A stretch of DNA of 64,000 bases from Brachionus manjavacas (taxonomy: Eukaryota; Rotifera; Eurotatoria; Ploima; Brachionidae). Numbering within the stretch: the first letter of the stretch is position 1; the number at the start of each line of letters is the position of its first letter. Both the position numbers and the translations under genes were made by a program. Location: positions 5,828,001 through 5,892,000 of the forward strand of contig JAHQIY010000002.1 of assembly GCA_019054805.1 (NCBI GenBank). Direction: 5' to 3'. Positions 48,968 through 63,900 of the stretch are shown here, piece after piece. The notes under the pieces were generated by a model. It saw nothing but the letters and a program-made list of their open reading frames with translations. It was not told the DNA's origin and did not search any database.

Positions 48968-51900
48968 TTATTTAATATCACACAACAAGGCAACACCTCT
49001 GAGTGTCCAATGATCGGGGTCTTGTTTTCCAGCGTGTAACAACAACGGAAAAATATATGTCAAGTCAGTTCTCTTTGGTTTCTTGTAAACCGGACACATA
49101 TAAAATGCCTTTAAATCTCTGGGCTCATTGATCGCATAAACCCACACAACTGGAAGTGAAGTGAATAGGACCTTAGGTGCCGGTTCGGCCAAACGAGACA
49201 TTCGACGATCCCAACTAGCTCCATCCAAATAAAGACCGTGTATGTAAACACCTTCTGAGGGTGGCAGAGTTATATCTTCCTTCATTTTTGAAGTAACTTC
49301 ATTGTGCAAAAATACAGCGTCCAAAGACCATTTTTTGTCTCTTGTAATCTTCTGCTTCATTGCGGTCAAGAAACCCTATTTAATTTTTCATTAATAAAAA
49401 AACGACTTTTTAAATTTTTAAATTTTACTTGAGGATTGAAAAAGCCTGTCATCCAGAACACATTAGGCTTTCCTTGAAATAGCCATGTGCTGAATTGGGC
49501 GTTTCGATCAAGTAAATCTGTGAACCAAAAACCTAATGTGGCCGATTCCCAAGATATTCTTTAAAAATGAGAGTAAAATTTTTCCATTCAAGAAACAAAA
49601 AAATGAATTACTTTTTCCAAAATGCCGGTACTCTGGCATCATACATATTATCCAATGCATCTCTCAAATTTTCGTTCATTATTATGGTACCATCGATGGC
49701 AAGTTTGAGATCCTTGAGTGTAGATCTAACAGCGGTCAATACTTTTTGCATTCGATCGACTTCTTGCTTAAGGAAAATGTTCATAGGCTGCAACGGGTCC
49801 ATTTTTTGCAAAGCGGCTTTGACTTCATGCGGTATATAATCCTCGGGCAATTTATCCAACATGTCATCGCATAATTTGTACACAACTGATTCTCTTGTTT
49901 CACCACCACCACCGCCAGAGTCTTTAGGCTGAATGCTCACAATTGTAGACAATATCTCATCAGCTGTATTAGTTTGATAAGTGATATCTGCATTTGAGTG
50001 CAAACCGAATGCTTCGGGTGAATCATTAAGCGGTAAAGTTTCTATGGCAGTTCTAAATTCAGACAACAATTTACACTTAGGTATCTTGTATCCTTTGGCA
50101 AACTCAAATTTATCATTGAACATATTATCACCAAACCACTGTTTTGCATAAGTATTTAGCAATCTTTTATCGTAGTCATCAGTTACTCTGCCACCATACT
50201 GTACTTCACCAATCATGTACCTAACAGTTTGCCACGAAATGCCACGTCTAGGATCCAACTCGTCCAAGTGATTTTGGATAAATTGGACTGTGGCCGAAAA
50301 GTCCGATTGGTTAAACTCATAAGGAATGTTCCAACCTAATGGACCGAATTTTCTACGCTCTTGAACAGTTGTGTGCATGAACCCGACACAATACAACAAA
50401 GGCTTCCAGTATGGTAAATTACTGATGTCCAGTGTGTCCTGTGTTAGAGTAGCATAAGTTCTTTTAAGACCGGCTTTGACGCCCTGAGGCGGTTCATTTG
50501 TGAATTTTATAGATGATTGCAAAAGATTAATGGAAAATTTCGGATGTGGTTCAGTTGTTACCCAACATCTGAAAGAATCATCAATCGGATCAGTGGTCTG
50601 TATAGTGTCCAGTAATTCTTCCAAAAATCCAAGACCCAAATGACAGTTTTGTAATAGAATCCATCCGCCTTCTTGCATACGTTGTTGTAAAAGCCGTCTT
50701 GCATGAACCTCTTGTCCTTGACCCATTGATATAGCACCACAGGCTAAATTATTTTTCTTAGCTAAATTAATAATATTATCAGTGGGATCTGAGCCCATAG
50801 ATAAGAAGCAAATTAAAGGAGCTCGTTTTTCGCTTTCTTGCCACATGCCCTCCAAATTAAGGATGATGCCCTCGGCATATGTTTGACCCAACGATTCGGC
50901 AATGTATTTTTTAGCCATCGGTAAAGTTCGATCTGGCACAAAACTGCGCACCAAAAGCAATTTTTTAAATGTATCTAACACATTTGAGTAGCCTTCGGGG
51001 AATTGTTCTTCTTCCGGTGCGTCCGTATCAAACCATGTCTTCCAAGGTTTATCATTATTAGATATTTGCCTCAATATTTGGGAGAAATGAGCCAATTTAC
51101 TTAACTCGACTAAATTAAGCCATGTCATATCAGTAATCCATTTTTTTGCCTTAGGCTCTACAGAGTTCAAGTCTAAAGCAGCGCCACCTTTAATCAACAC
51201 CTAAAAATAGTAATATTTTATTTCCTAAATATTTTTCTTTTTAAAATATAATGAAATTTTTTGTTAATAGATTGATTTTATTGAATTAAGAAGACAAAAA
51301 AATTTCTCATTACGGTGCTTATACAATACGGCGAATTTACCTATTTTATGTGAAATGTCAGTATTTATTAAACACTCATAATAATTTTTAGAAAATTTTG
51401 TCAAAAGAACTTGTTACAAAAAATTTTGATAACGAAAATCTACCAAATGCAGTTCAAAAATGGCAAAATCATAATATCATAGCATTACAGTTCTTTACAA
51501 AATTCTTTTCTGCAAAATTTTTAAACATTTAACCAAAATTATTTCAGAAAAGAGTTTTTTTTCAAGTTTACCAAGTAATTCTATTTAATTCACACTATCT
51601 ACATTTTTTAAATTTATTTTTCAAATTATAGAAATATATTTGTGAAAAATTTTAAAAATTTTCACTACAACTTTCAAAGATTTGGATTTTTAACTGTCAA
51701 AAAATATTTTTTTGAAATGCAATTAATAAATAATAAAATCAATTAATTAAAAAAATTAATCAAAAAAATAAAAATACCTGAAATTCAGATGGCTTAATGT
51801 TTCCCTTTTGTAGGTCAATTTTCAAAGCAGTTAACAGAGTATACAACATTTTATCTTTTTCATATAGACCACGTCCTGTATACTTCCATACCTCAAGGGT

Positions 51901-54900
51901 CAATGTCTCAATTATATTTTGTATTCGCTTGCCAGTAATTGGATTTTTGGGCGCTTTGTTCATTGATAGATCAAATACACCCAAGAATTGTCTCAACGAG
52001 GTCTGATACATGATGTTTACCATACTCATTTCAACAATCAAAAAGTATAAAATACTGCCCCGACTGGCAACAGGTCGAAATTCCTCTCTAGCCGAGTTTA
52101 TTTTTATCTCAGTTTCGGCAGCAATTGTCAATTTTTCACTGACTTCCTTGGCTGTTTCCTTAGTAATCTGCAATACTTGAATCAAGGACTCATCTTCGAC
52201 CAGCGAACCCTGCACTGACGTCAATCTGTATAGCAAATTGTCTTCAAGCTCTTTTGTCTTACGTTTATTAGCAGTGACTTCTTCCAAAAGTCGCACTCTT
52301 TCAGACTCTAGCTCATTTTTTTCCTTTACAATTACAATACCAAGCAATTGATCCTCTAGACCTTTCATAGTTACCGTAAAGTCAATGATTGTTGTCTTGG
52401 CCGAAATTTCAGGTGTATAGGCCGGATTTCCCATTTTAGTAGTTGTGTACAACTTGAATCCATTCATTACATCGCATTCCTTGTCACCCACTTTTACTTT
52501 CAGCGTACTTCCTGACTTAATGAAATTTTTCTCCAACACATTGTCCAAAGCTGGATCAAGTTCCTCGCCAATGTCCTCGATCAACATCGGCCGACCCAGA
52601 GACAAGCAATCTTCCAAATGCTGTCTAAAATACTTATGATTCAAACTTGTTACTTGAAGTTCATTTTTGCTCTCTTTGTTCTTTATCCAAGATTTTCCTT
52701 GACCTTGAGGATCGATCAAGAGCGGGAATCTGGACGCACTAGTTACTATAAGACCATTTTGAATACTAAGCTCATCGTTGGGCAAACCCTGTAAATTCCA
52801 TTCACCAATAGTAGCATTGTCGACCAACATAGAGATGACATTCAAATCATCGGAGAATGGTATTTTTCTTTTGGCACATTCGGCTCTCCAATTTTTCATT
52901 AGTAAGTTTCTGAACTCTTGGTTAAATGGTCCACTATAGGACAAAAATCCGGTCGCTAGCAAAACATCACCAATTAGGCGATTTATTTGTGACTCAAACA
53001 TTTTGCTAGCCTCGGTCCATCGAACCCTCTCGCCTGACAAACCATCAATCAACGTTGATGCATTCTGCATTTTGCGTCTACACGCATCCGCATCATCTAG
53101 CAGTGCTTGTTTCTCAGCCATGGCTTTGTCGTACTCGCGTTGTACCAATTGTAGTTCAGCCTCTTTCTCGTCCAATTGAGCCTGAGCGGTCGCCAAGTCC
53201 TTATTGGCAGCTGCTAACCTTGCTTCTTGAACAATTAAATTGGCCTTAAGCGGCAATACTTCCTTATTTATGGTAAAAAATGTGGCCATAGCAATTGTCC
53301 ATGAGCATAGGCCAGCCACATCACCGCACACTTTTTTTGCTGTTTCTAAATTATAGTCCTCCATAGATGTTTCAAAATAGGGCTGCATAAGCTCAACAGT
53401 TTCTTCGTTAATTGAATCTTTGGGAAAATTAAGCAAACCAGGCAAAAATCCGCTATTGCTCATTAATTTCAGCGATTCGCTCCATGACGGCTTAAGACAA
53501 GGCCTATTAGGATCCAATGCCGCATTGTCTAGTCTCTTTTGAAACAACAGAAGCACACAGTCCATAATTCTGGTGATCAAATGAGGCGGGTTGGCCAATT
53601 TTCTCACTGTGGAAATATGCGCCGGCTTAATTGTGTCCAGAGCAGCCGCAGCTTCTTCCAATGCTGGTCTAGCAGCCTCTAGTTTTCCCTCAGCAACAGC
53701 CTTATTACCAGCGATCTGATCCACAATCACCTGAGCTTTATCTTTTACTTTTTGCACTTGTAGTTTGACTTTTTCGGCTGCTTGCTGCTGAACAGTGACA
53801 GACTTGAGCACTTCTTCGGCCTTGGCATTTGCCACAGCCAATTCTTTTTCTTTCACCGCCAACACTTTACTCAACTCGTTGACCGATTGAGTGGCATCAA
53901 TCAATTTCGACAAGCCACTATTCATTCTATCAGCTAGAATACCAATTTCGCTCTTTTTTTCCGAGTAGATTTTCTTGTAGCCGGCCAAAAACGATAGATA
54001 AGATTTTGGAGTTACATGTGTTTGTCTCCTGAAGCGATTGAAATAATCCGTACATGCCTCAGCCACTTGATCCTGAAACTCGCCCATGGCAATGACAAGC
54101 TCGTTTTTGGACGCTGGCGTGCATGCAATGTCAAAATTCATGATAAAGTGTTTGCTCACAGCGACCAAAGCGTCTTTGGGCCATCGCTGGAACCAATCCA
54201 TTGTACATCCGGATATTAGACCCGGAAATTTGAGCGAACGACTCCTAAATTTGCCTCCTACTGGCGAGAAACACAGACACACATGCAAGTTGTTTCTCAC
54301 TCTGGTCAAAAAGTACTCGTACAAATTTTCATTAGTTGGTGGATGCCTTGGATATTCTTTTTTCATGACACTAATAAGTTCATTGTTAATTTCGTCTATT
54401 TCGTCTCTGGCGAACAGATTGGACACTTCACCACTGGCCAGCACATTGTTCATGTATTCCAAGAATCCTTCGTCTTTTATCTCATTGTCGGTGAATAGAA
54501 AAGTAATTCCTTTTCCTTTGACTCCGGCCGACTTGTACAATATCTTTAAATCGTCCATCAAATTTTGGGAATTGTATGAACGCGTTAGTGTGATTTGGAA
54601 TGTTTCATAGCCGGCTATGAACGAAGCTAGCCGAGTGATGGATTGTTTGCCAGAGCCACCGACACCCACTAGCAATGCATTTCCTCTTGGTGTGCGTATA
54701 ATGCGCGACACTTTGACCAAATGTGTCATTGCATCCTTGAAAAATACCAAGTCCATTTTGCCTCCGCGTATCTCTTCGTTGTATTGATTTTGAAATGATA
54801 CTAACTTTTCTGCCAATGATTCGTATGATGAAATTGGCTCGTACTCTTTTGGTGCTTCTAGATCAGCATCATCGCCTTCTTCGCCTGTCGCTTCAGGCGC

Positions 54901-57900
54901 TTCACGCAAAAAGTCAACAAAATACGGCTCCTGCTGCATTTGCGAGCTAAGCACCGAGCCGCATTCTTCTTCAGCTGTTAGCTTCAAGCTCTTTTCGAAC
55001 CAGTCCTTGTCCTCTTGATTGATAAATCTGTCCGCTATCACTCTATAGCATTCGTGTTTCCATAGAGACATTATTAAAGATGTTGACTTGGCAGCAACTG
55101 TGGCAGTGACTGTCAGCATACCTTGCCAAATACGCGACAAATCTCTTAAATTGAATATGTAGTGAAATTTGGCCGGTGTTGGCAACATTTTAATTTTGGT
55201 TCGTTGCCATAGTTTTCTAGTGGCCGGCACCAATTTTGCTACCGTGTCCACAACCTCTTGACTAAAGCCTCTCTCAGTGCAAAAGTAACCGAGGCCAATA
55301 GTGGTGAAAATTTTGTCAATCGAAGCATTCGATGGCAGTGTGCAATTGAATATGTTAAATTGCCGCTTGAGTCTTTGTGGGATATCGTTCCTGCCACCTC
55401 CTGGTTGAATCATGGCAGCCATTAGTTGAATATCCACAATTGAAGTGAAGTCGCCAGGCTTTTCTAGATTGTAGAATCCTTTTGTTTCCATCATTTGACG
55501 AGTTATTTCATTAGTGATTTGATCGCCCCATTCGTTGATCACCGGCATGTTTATGTCGTCAATAAAGACGGTCATTTTTTTACCTCCTGGTGGTCCATAT
55601 GTTGAACCTACTCGTTTGTCTACATAGCTTTCGACTGTTCGTTGGAACATAAGTGGTGTACTAGCGGATGAAAAGTTGAAACTTTTGAATAAATGCGCCT
55701 CTGGGTCGTATTTAGAAGAAAAGCCTTTGATGATCACAGTTTTGGCTGTACCTTGCTCGCCAATGAGTAAAACTGCTTTTTCCTGTTTGGATATTATCTC
55801 TATTAAAAAGTCGGTCCTCACGTTGTCTACATTGGGCACCAAAATACTCGAGTACTCTGGAATGGAATCGGTCGGGTACAAATAGTCTGTTACTCGATTG
55901 TTCCAATGCTCCCATTCGCCATTTTCGTCCGGAACATATTCAAAAATTGTTTCTTCACCTTTTAATTTTGGCAAGTCTAGAACGCCCAATTCTACCCAAT
56001 ATTGCTCTAGTTTTTTGCGATCGTACAACTCAAGCAATGCACCCAGAGACCACATTAAAGCAAAAACGTAAATGCGAGCCAAATGAGCTCCTGATGGCAA
56101 TTTTTCTGGATTAATCAACCCCTCTAATAAGTCGAGCGATTGTCTTACATACATACATTCCAATAGCTTTAATTAATTTTAAAATTTAGTAAGAAAATTT
56201 ATTAATTAGATATTTTTATCAATTTAAGATTAAAGCTTAATTTTCATAAAGAGTTTGGTTTATTTTTTTCAATTTTCAAAATTTTTAGTTCGTGTCCGCT
56301 TTTTTAGACAAAAATTTAGAACTACTGAGTGAAAATAAAAAATTCACTCTTAAATTAAATAAATGTTAAATTTCAACTGAATATTTTTTTTTATTTTTAA
56401 CAAAATTTTTTTTTAAATGACAGTTTAAGAGTCATCTGATAGAAAATATCAAAATTTGTTCCAAGAAGCTTCTTTTTTTGTAAAATTTATGCAATTAAAA
56501 TCTAAAATATTTTTTTTTTTACTGTTGAAAGCTACTGAAGATTAATAAATTTAAAATTATTTATTTATTTTTCCCATTTTTTTGAAAAAAAAATAATTTT
56601 TTAAAAATTAATAATTAGCATCTTAATTAATTAAATTCAATTTGCAATCCTAAAATTATTAATAAAAACATCTAAGAATGTGAGGAAAAAATTTATTTTA
56701 ACTTTTCCTCTCAAAATTGAAGTAAATAGTCAAAATTTGCATGAAAATACAAATTAATTTAGGAATACAACTGTCATTTAAAATACAATAATAAAAAATT
56801 GATCATTTTAATATTTTAGATAATCGATAAAATTATCATGTACTCTAAGCTCTAAAAATATCTTATTTAATTAACAAATTAATTTAAACTTACGTTCATT
56901 TTTGGATCCAAATTATTCATCAAAAAGGTATATGAGTCTGCAAATGTTTTTTCATAGAGACCAAGTAGAATCTCTTGTTCAATTGGTGATCTCTTTAGCA
57001 ACCAACCTTGGATAATAGGCTCCCAGTTCATTACCGAAGAAGACATGAAAACCATGCCATTTCTGGATACAGTAGCTGGCGAAGCGTTATCAATATTGTG
57101 CACTTCGAATATTATTTTACAATTTGGTGACATGGGGATACGATCTCCATTAGCAAGAGTCAGAGTTTTGTTATCATCAAGTACAGAATTTAAATTTTCG
57201 ATCCAAATAGCGTCAACAGGTCCATCCAAAATCAACCAAATATGCTCGCCCTTTTTTACTTTCAGTGTTTTTCTCCACAATGTTGAGAAAATACCATCTG
57301 TCCAATCATTAGTGGCCACATCTAATCTACCAAACATTTGAGGTGCCGTGATAGCTTTAGGATTCATTCTCATCTCACGATGAGGCTCACCACAATCAGA
57401 CATAGCTTTCATAAGTGTATTTATGCATTTTGTTTTTCCAGCTCCCGAAGGTCCCAGTGTCATCATACCGTGTCTTACTCTTTGAGTTTCGTATAGCTGA
57501 ATTAGTTTAAGAACCCAAGCAGGCCAATAAATTAATTGAGAAGAATCTGTTTGATGTCTGATAGCAGCTTCTATTTCCGGATAGCCTTTTTTGTCCAACA
57601 CAATACCTGGAAATAAATCACTAATCAACGACATGAACAATGGTTCATCCTCGTCTATCAATTTAGACAAGTTCATATCTCGCAAAATTCTCATTACAAT
57701 AATTTCTTCAGAGTCTTGCGGATTTTCTCTTTTAAATTGACCTAAAGTTCGCAATACTGAAAGAATGTTTCTGAGACCAAAATCATAGTGGACTTGCTTG
57801 GTGAGCTGTTCTTCGCATAGTTTGTATAAAGTAAAAAATTTCTTTGCCAATCGGACATTTTGTATGAAACCACAACTGGCAAGCTTGACTCTCATGATAA

Positions 57901-60900
57901 TTTGACGATCTGGCACCATCATAGCCACAGTCCTAAAATTCACTTTCAAATTCTCTGGCAATTCTTGTCGACCAGCATAACCAGGATTCATGGTTAAGAA
58001 AATTCCAAACTCGGGGTCCATTTCGACCATGTCTCCATCTGTAAATATAAACTGTTTCTTGCGCTCTTTTTTACATCTGAGTACTATGTCAATTTGCTGC
58101 GCAGCTACTGATAAGACAGGTAATTCAATTCGATTGAACTCATCGAAGCATCCCCATGAGCCAGATTGAGCTAGACCTTTGTAAATACGTCCCAAGCCTC
58201 TGTAATCCATTTGATCCGAACAATTAAATACAACTACGTATTTTCCCAGACATCGACCCATATCTTTGGTTGTCTCAGTTTTGCCAGTACCAGCTGGACC
58301 AGCCGGCGCACCACCTAGCGACATATGCATTGCTTGAGCCAAAGTAATATAGCATCTATCTGTTAACGGTGTTATAACTAGACGATCTGTACAGCCCAAA
58401 AATTCATTCTGATAGCTAAAATCTACATCTGTAATTGATATTTTACACATATCGATATCTTCTACGAAATAGAATCGGCATTGTTTTAACCATTCGAAGT
58501 CTTGAATGGAACGAATGCGTTTTTCACACTAAAAATAAAAAAATTTTCAAATTCGAAATGTCACAATTTTCATCCACAAATAAATTTAAAATAAAAAATT
58601 AATCAATTTTTTTCTTTTTTTCTAGTATTTTTATTACTAATTAATTTATTTGAATTAAAAATAAAAGTAATTCACAGACATTGTAAGTGCCACTTTGTGT
58701 AAACCATCAATAAACTTATAATTATTCATTTAAATAATTTTGGTCCTTATAGTTTTTAATTAAAAAAAATTATAAATTCTTTAATAAATTTCAATATTCT
58801 ACTTTTATTTTTATCTTTTTGTTCATTTCAAAATAAATTGAATGAACAATAGTCTGATTGACTTAATATTCAAAAATTTAAATTGATTATTTTAACTTTA
58901 AAAATAAAAAATTCTTACCAATTCATCAAAAATATCTTTTTGATGCACATGGATGGTAATCAAAGTTTCAAATTTGATTCTTTCAATTTTGGTCAATTCA
59001 GTGGTTGTGATGGCAATTAGCGAATTAAGAATTTCCAAAAATCTTTGATTCGTATTTTGCATAATTTTCTTGTCAAACTTGGCATTATTTAACGCTTCTT
59101 CGGACTCTTTTGTCCAAATCATTTGAATACCAAGAAGACCAACTTGTGCCGGAAAGCTGTTTTCAAAGTCCATTAGATTGAATGACGTGTCTTGAGTAGC
59201 AATTGATGCATCTCTTATGATTTTATGCAACGATGATTTGGAACATTTAAGCAGTTCTCCGAGCCATGACTCTACATTACCTTGTGCCATCACTGGCTCC
59301 ACCAAAGGAATCGCCTCGCCCTCTTGGGATATACACTCAAGTATCTTGTCATACACCTTATCATCAAATTTAACCGACTTGGTATTGTCAAATATGCTGA
59401 GCAAGTGATGTTGAATGGTGTGCGAATCGCTGGCTTGACCCAAAATTTCGAGCAATGCTGGATCAGACACAAAGAAAAATCTGGGAAATACAAGACGTTT
59501 TTTTTCCAAATAACCACTCAATGATTTTTGACAAACTTCCAATTGTTCCAATAAATGTGGTAACAACTGACTTAGTGTCTCATCACCCACACAACAAGTA
59601 ACTACATTTGTAGTCTCGTGAGCTTTTTGCATTATTTTCTGCCACGATTTGTCTATGTTACTAAATCGTTTAGCCTCCTGGGGTAGCTGTTTGGCAATGT
59701 CACCGCCCACAAACACAGCCTCAAGATAAATCCACAAATTTTGCACTATCATCCAATTTTCAATTATTTCAGTAGTTGAGGTCAATTTTTGCACCCATTC
59801 TTGAATTTGTTTTTTAAATGGTGCATTGTATCTATTGCTCATCAGTGAGCTAAGTACCATTAGAGAGTCTTCCATTAGTGTTATGATCTCACCAGTCACA
59901 TCCCCCTTGAGCAAAAGTTCACCCCGAGCTTTGAATTGAGCAAATTGGAAATTTTGATTTCCCCAATCGGCAACAACTTGTTTCAATTTGGCCTCAATAT
60001 CTTTTTCTTTGGTGGCCGAAATGCAAATGTCCTCAATTTCTTCCTTGTATTTAAGCAAAGGCGCTGACATTATGTCACGCAGCAGAAAGTTGTCAGATTC
60101 AATGTCAAATTTGTGATTTGTCAAAGTGGCGATTCTGCCCCAGTGACGATCTTTCATTGACTTGTTAGCCATCATCTCCAGCAGTGGACAAGTTTCATTG
60201 AAATCATCAATGGTCTTTTTGAGATCATTGAACGCCTGGTACTCTTTTAGGCCTTTGGGTAATTTACGGCAACGATTCTGAAAGTCAATTAGATCTGTGT
60301 TTATTTTTTCTATGTTCACTTCAACCCATGGTATGTCATAGTAGCTGTTAATTGTGTCAATAACTTGATTGTAGAGACCGTAGAGTTTTTGTAGAAGATT
60401 TAGCTCTTTTTTAATGCGTTGTAGATCTGGATAGGCTGTAACTTCCATTCCAAATAGATCTTCACCTCCTGAATAGGTCTCAAACTTGCGCCATAGTTCT
60501 TCAAATCTTCCCATGTAAATGGTCATACGATCAGAGGCCTCGCGCGGCGGAATTCCCTCCGCCATCGGACCTTTTTCGCTATAATCCAAAGTGAATGTGT
60601 CGACGTCTTTTTTAAATTGGATAACTTTATTCAACAAGTCAGCTTTGAACGATGGTTGCACATCGATCAAATGGTCCTGTACTTCGATAGCCTTTTCGTT
60701 TAGTGTTTTCCAGCTGTAGGACAAAGAATCGACTTTTTCAGCATTGCCATCATTAAATGTAATCTCGTATTTGTTAAGCATGGCATAGGTTTCCTCGATA
60801 GGAGTTATGGTCCGATCTATTTCGATTTCTTTTTCTTTTATTTGGTTGAGCGAGGCCATATGGGCTCGGATGTCGTCCAAATCCTTGCAAGGTCTGGACA

Positions 60901-63900
60901 GCTTTTTGTGTACTTCGTCTATCATGTCCAGTAAGTGTTTCATGTCAGCCGCAGCTTTCTCATTCATAGCTTTGCCATATGCCAACTTCCAGTTGGATAT
61001 TTCTTGTAATAGTGAGCGTTTGAGGTTGTCAGTGATGTAAATTATTGAGCCGACTTGATAGCTGGACGGATATTCCTCGATCTCAGCCTGTATTGTTCTA
61101 TAGTGTCTGAATTTAGCCTCCAGATCGACCATTAAAGGATTTGTGGCCATGAATTCTTTGACAAACGCTTCGGGCTCCTTTTCCCACAATCCCGAGAATC
61201 CGGTAAAATTTTTCAGTATATCAGCTACTTCTTCCTTGAATGAGGACATTACACTGCTCAATGAAATGACCAATTTGTTCACGTCTTTATGTTCAGCGAT
61301 TATTTTGTGCAACTGCTTTGGCATTTTTGCCGAAACAGCTGCTTTCGGATCTTCGCCTTCTTCGGCAGCTTGTTTCTCAATTTCTTTTATTTGCAGCTCT
61401 CTCAGCATTTGACTGTGATGCCACTCGGGCAAGTCTTGCGATAGTTTTAGCATTGCTTGAACTGATTTGTTGATTTGAGATTGCATATCTTCCAATGTTG
61501 GTTTGACCGAAATATTTGGTATTGTCAATATAATATCGGCTTTGAATAGAGGATTCTTAACTTTTTCCTTAATAACTTCGCCACCCAGGTATTTATTTGT
61601 TTGCTGAAGACGTTTTTTGATCGAATCAAGAGTGAATTTTGTCGATTGGATCAAAGCATCATTATTTTTTTGAGTATATTGAGTCAAAAAATTAAAATAT
61701 GAGCATGGTAAACATTCTTGACAGCGCTGAGCTCTGTTTTTGCTCTCATTTTTGGTACTACATTCAAAGTATTCGTGTTCACTGTTATTTAGGAATTGAC
61801 TTCGCTCTGTCTCATCAAGACTCTTCATCAATGTATCCAATATTTCGTTTACAGCCGATTCGCATAATAAAATGTACCTAAAAACAGAAAATTTATTCTT
61901 ATATAAAAAATTCTAATTATTTTTTATTAGCCTTAATTAAATTATAAGAGAAATAGAAAAATCTTTAAAAAAAAATTTTATATAAAGGACGATTAAAATC
62001 GATATCACTAAATTTAAATATATTTGAATTATTATGATTTTACAAAACAAAAATTTATTAACACTAAATTAAATGGATGTCCTAAATTTTTTACTTATTG
62101 AAACTTTCTTAAAAATTAAAGAAATTTTTTAACATATTTTTTAATTCTTTATTATAAAATTTAGATACTTTGTATTAAATTAGATTTAATTTTTTAAAGA
62201 AGTGAAGAATAGTAAAAAATTTAGAATATCTATTTAATTTAGTGTTAATTAATTTTTTATGGATAATCTTAATAATTGGGAAATTTTATTTTATATTTGA
62301 GGTAATAAGTAAAAAATTTTGTATTTTTTACTTGGGGTATTTTATTCAAATTCTAGGGTGTTCGAACTAAATTTCTCTAAAACAACTGAAATATTTTTTC
62401 GTTAAAAGTTGAAAGTTTTTAAAATTGGGTTAAAAGTGATTAAAAAATCATGTTAGTAGTAGAAACTAGATCTGGACATGCCACAACTATTATCGAAAAT
62501 GTAACATAGTTTTTTAAATCTTGTCAACACCTGAAAAGCCCCTTAAAAATAATAAACTGGAATATTTAGATTTAAACTAAAATTAAATTGTTAAGTTTCT
62601 AAAGAATGTTCAAACAAATTAATCAACTTTTATTGTTTCCAATGCACTTACAGGATCAATTTTTGACTTTTAGGATTTTTTACAAAAGCTTGATGTATTT
62701 TAGCTTTATGGTCTTATTTATATTTTAACCATTTTTGATTTTTTTGAAATCACAATATTCGATCCTTAATTTTTGAACTTCACTTGTGATCCTTGTGTTA
62801 ATATATAAAAAATAAGTGAACGATGGCAAAAATCTTAAAAATATTCTTAATAAATATCAAATTAAGATTTATCTTGACTAATCTTATATGTTTAGATATT
62901 TTACATTTTTTTATCTAATTAAGTTTTATTTACATTAAAAGCTAAATACTCGCATTAATCAATCTTATTTTACTTGAGATAATTTAAATCAAATTCATCA
63001 GAGCGATTTTCTAAATCTAAAAATTATTTACTTGGCCAGTTTTTGTGTAGCCTTTACAGCTGTTTCGTCAGCCATCTTTGCGAATTCTTCTATGCTACAA
63101 GGATCATGCGGAGTTTCGCAAAGCAATGTAACACACATCTCTTGTAAAGCAGTCTCAACCCGACACTCCAAGATATCTTTTACATGGTTGTTGAGTATTT
63201 CGAATGCTTCGAGTTCATCGTTGACATTTTTCAAATCTAAAAAATGTATTTTATAAATTTTGAAAAAAATTTAATTCCTTTTTTTACAGTCTTCAATATT
63301 TGTGCTAACCCAAGTAATAGAGGTTAAACCTGGTTTAATAGCTGTCTCTACATTTTCCTTGGAAGGTTTCATTAAAGGAACTAAATCTCTGGGAATTTTT
63401 TCGGTAAGCATTTTGTAGCGTTCAAGTATATTTTTAACTCTTAAATTTTCAATTAATCAATAAAAAATTTATTTTAAATTCAATTCAAATTACCCGGTGA
63501 TGTGGTTTTCGATTTTTGACTCCATTAAAATTAAATTTTTGGCACTTTCTGGAATTTCTAAATCCATTTTTTTCAAATAAATAGTCTCTTTAATCAATTC
63601 GGACACTTGTGGGTCAAAATTGATGAATAATTCCTTAAATGTTAAAATTTTTTCTAAAAAAATTTTTAAATTCAAATTTTTTAGTTACTTGACTTTCCGG
63701 ATCACGGACTAAAATACTAGAATAAAGACCGGACATTATAACTTCGATTGATTTACACCAAGATCTATAGTGAACCATCTTTGAAAATAAATTTCAAAAA
63801 AAATTTTCTGTTTAGTAGGAAAATATTTTAAATCACCTCATATTCAAGAAGAACATGAGCCATTTTGTTATAATTTCTGACCACTTGTTTTCCTTCATCG

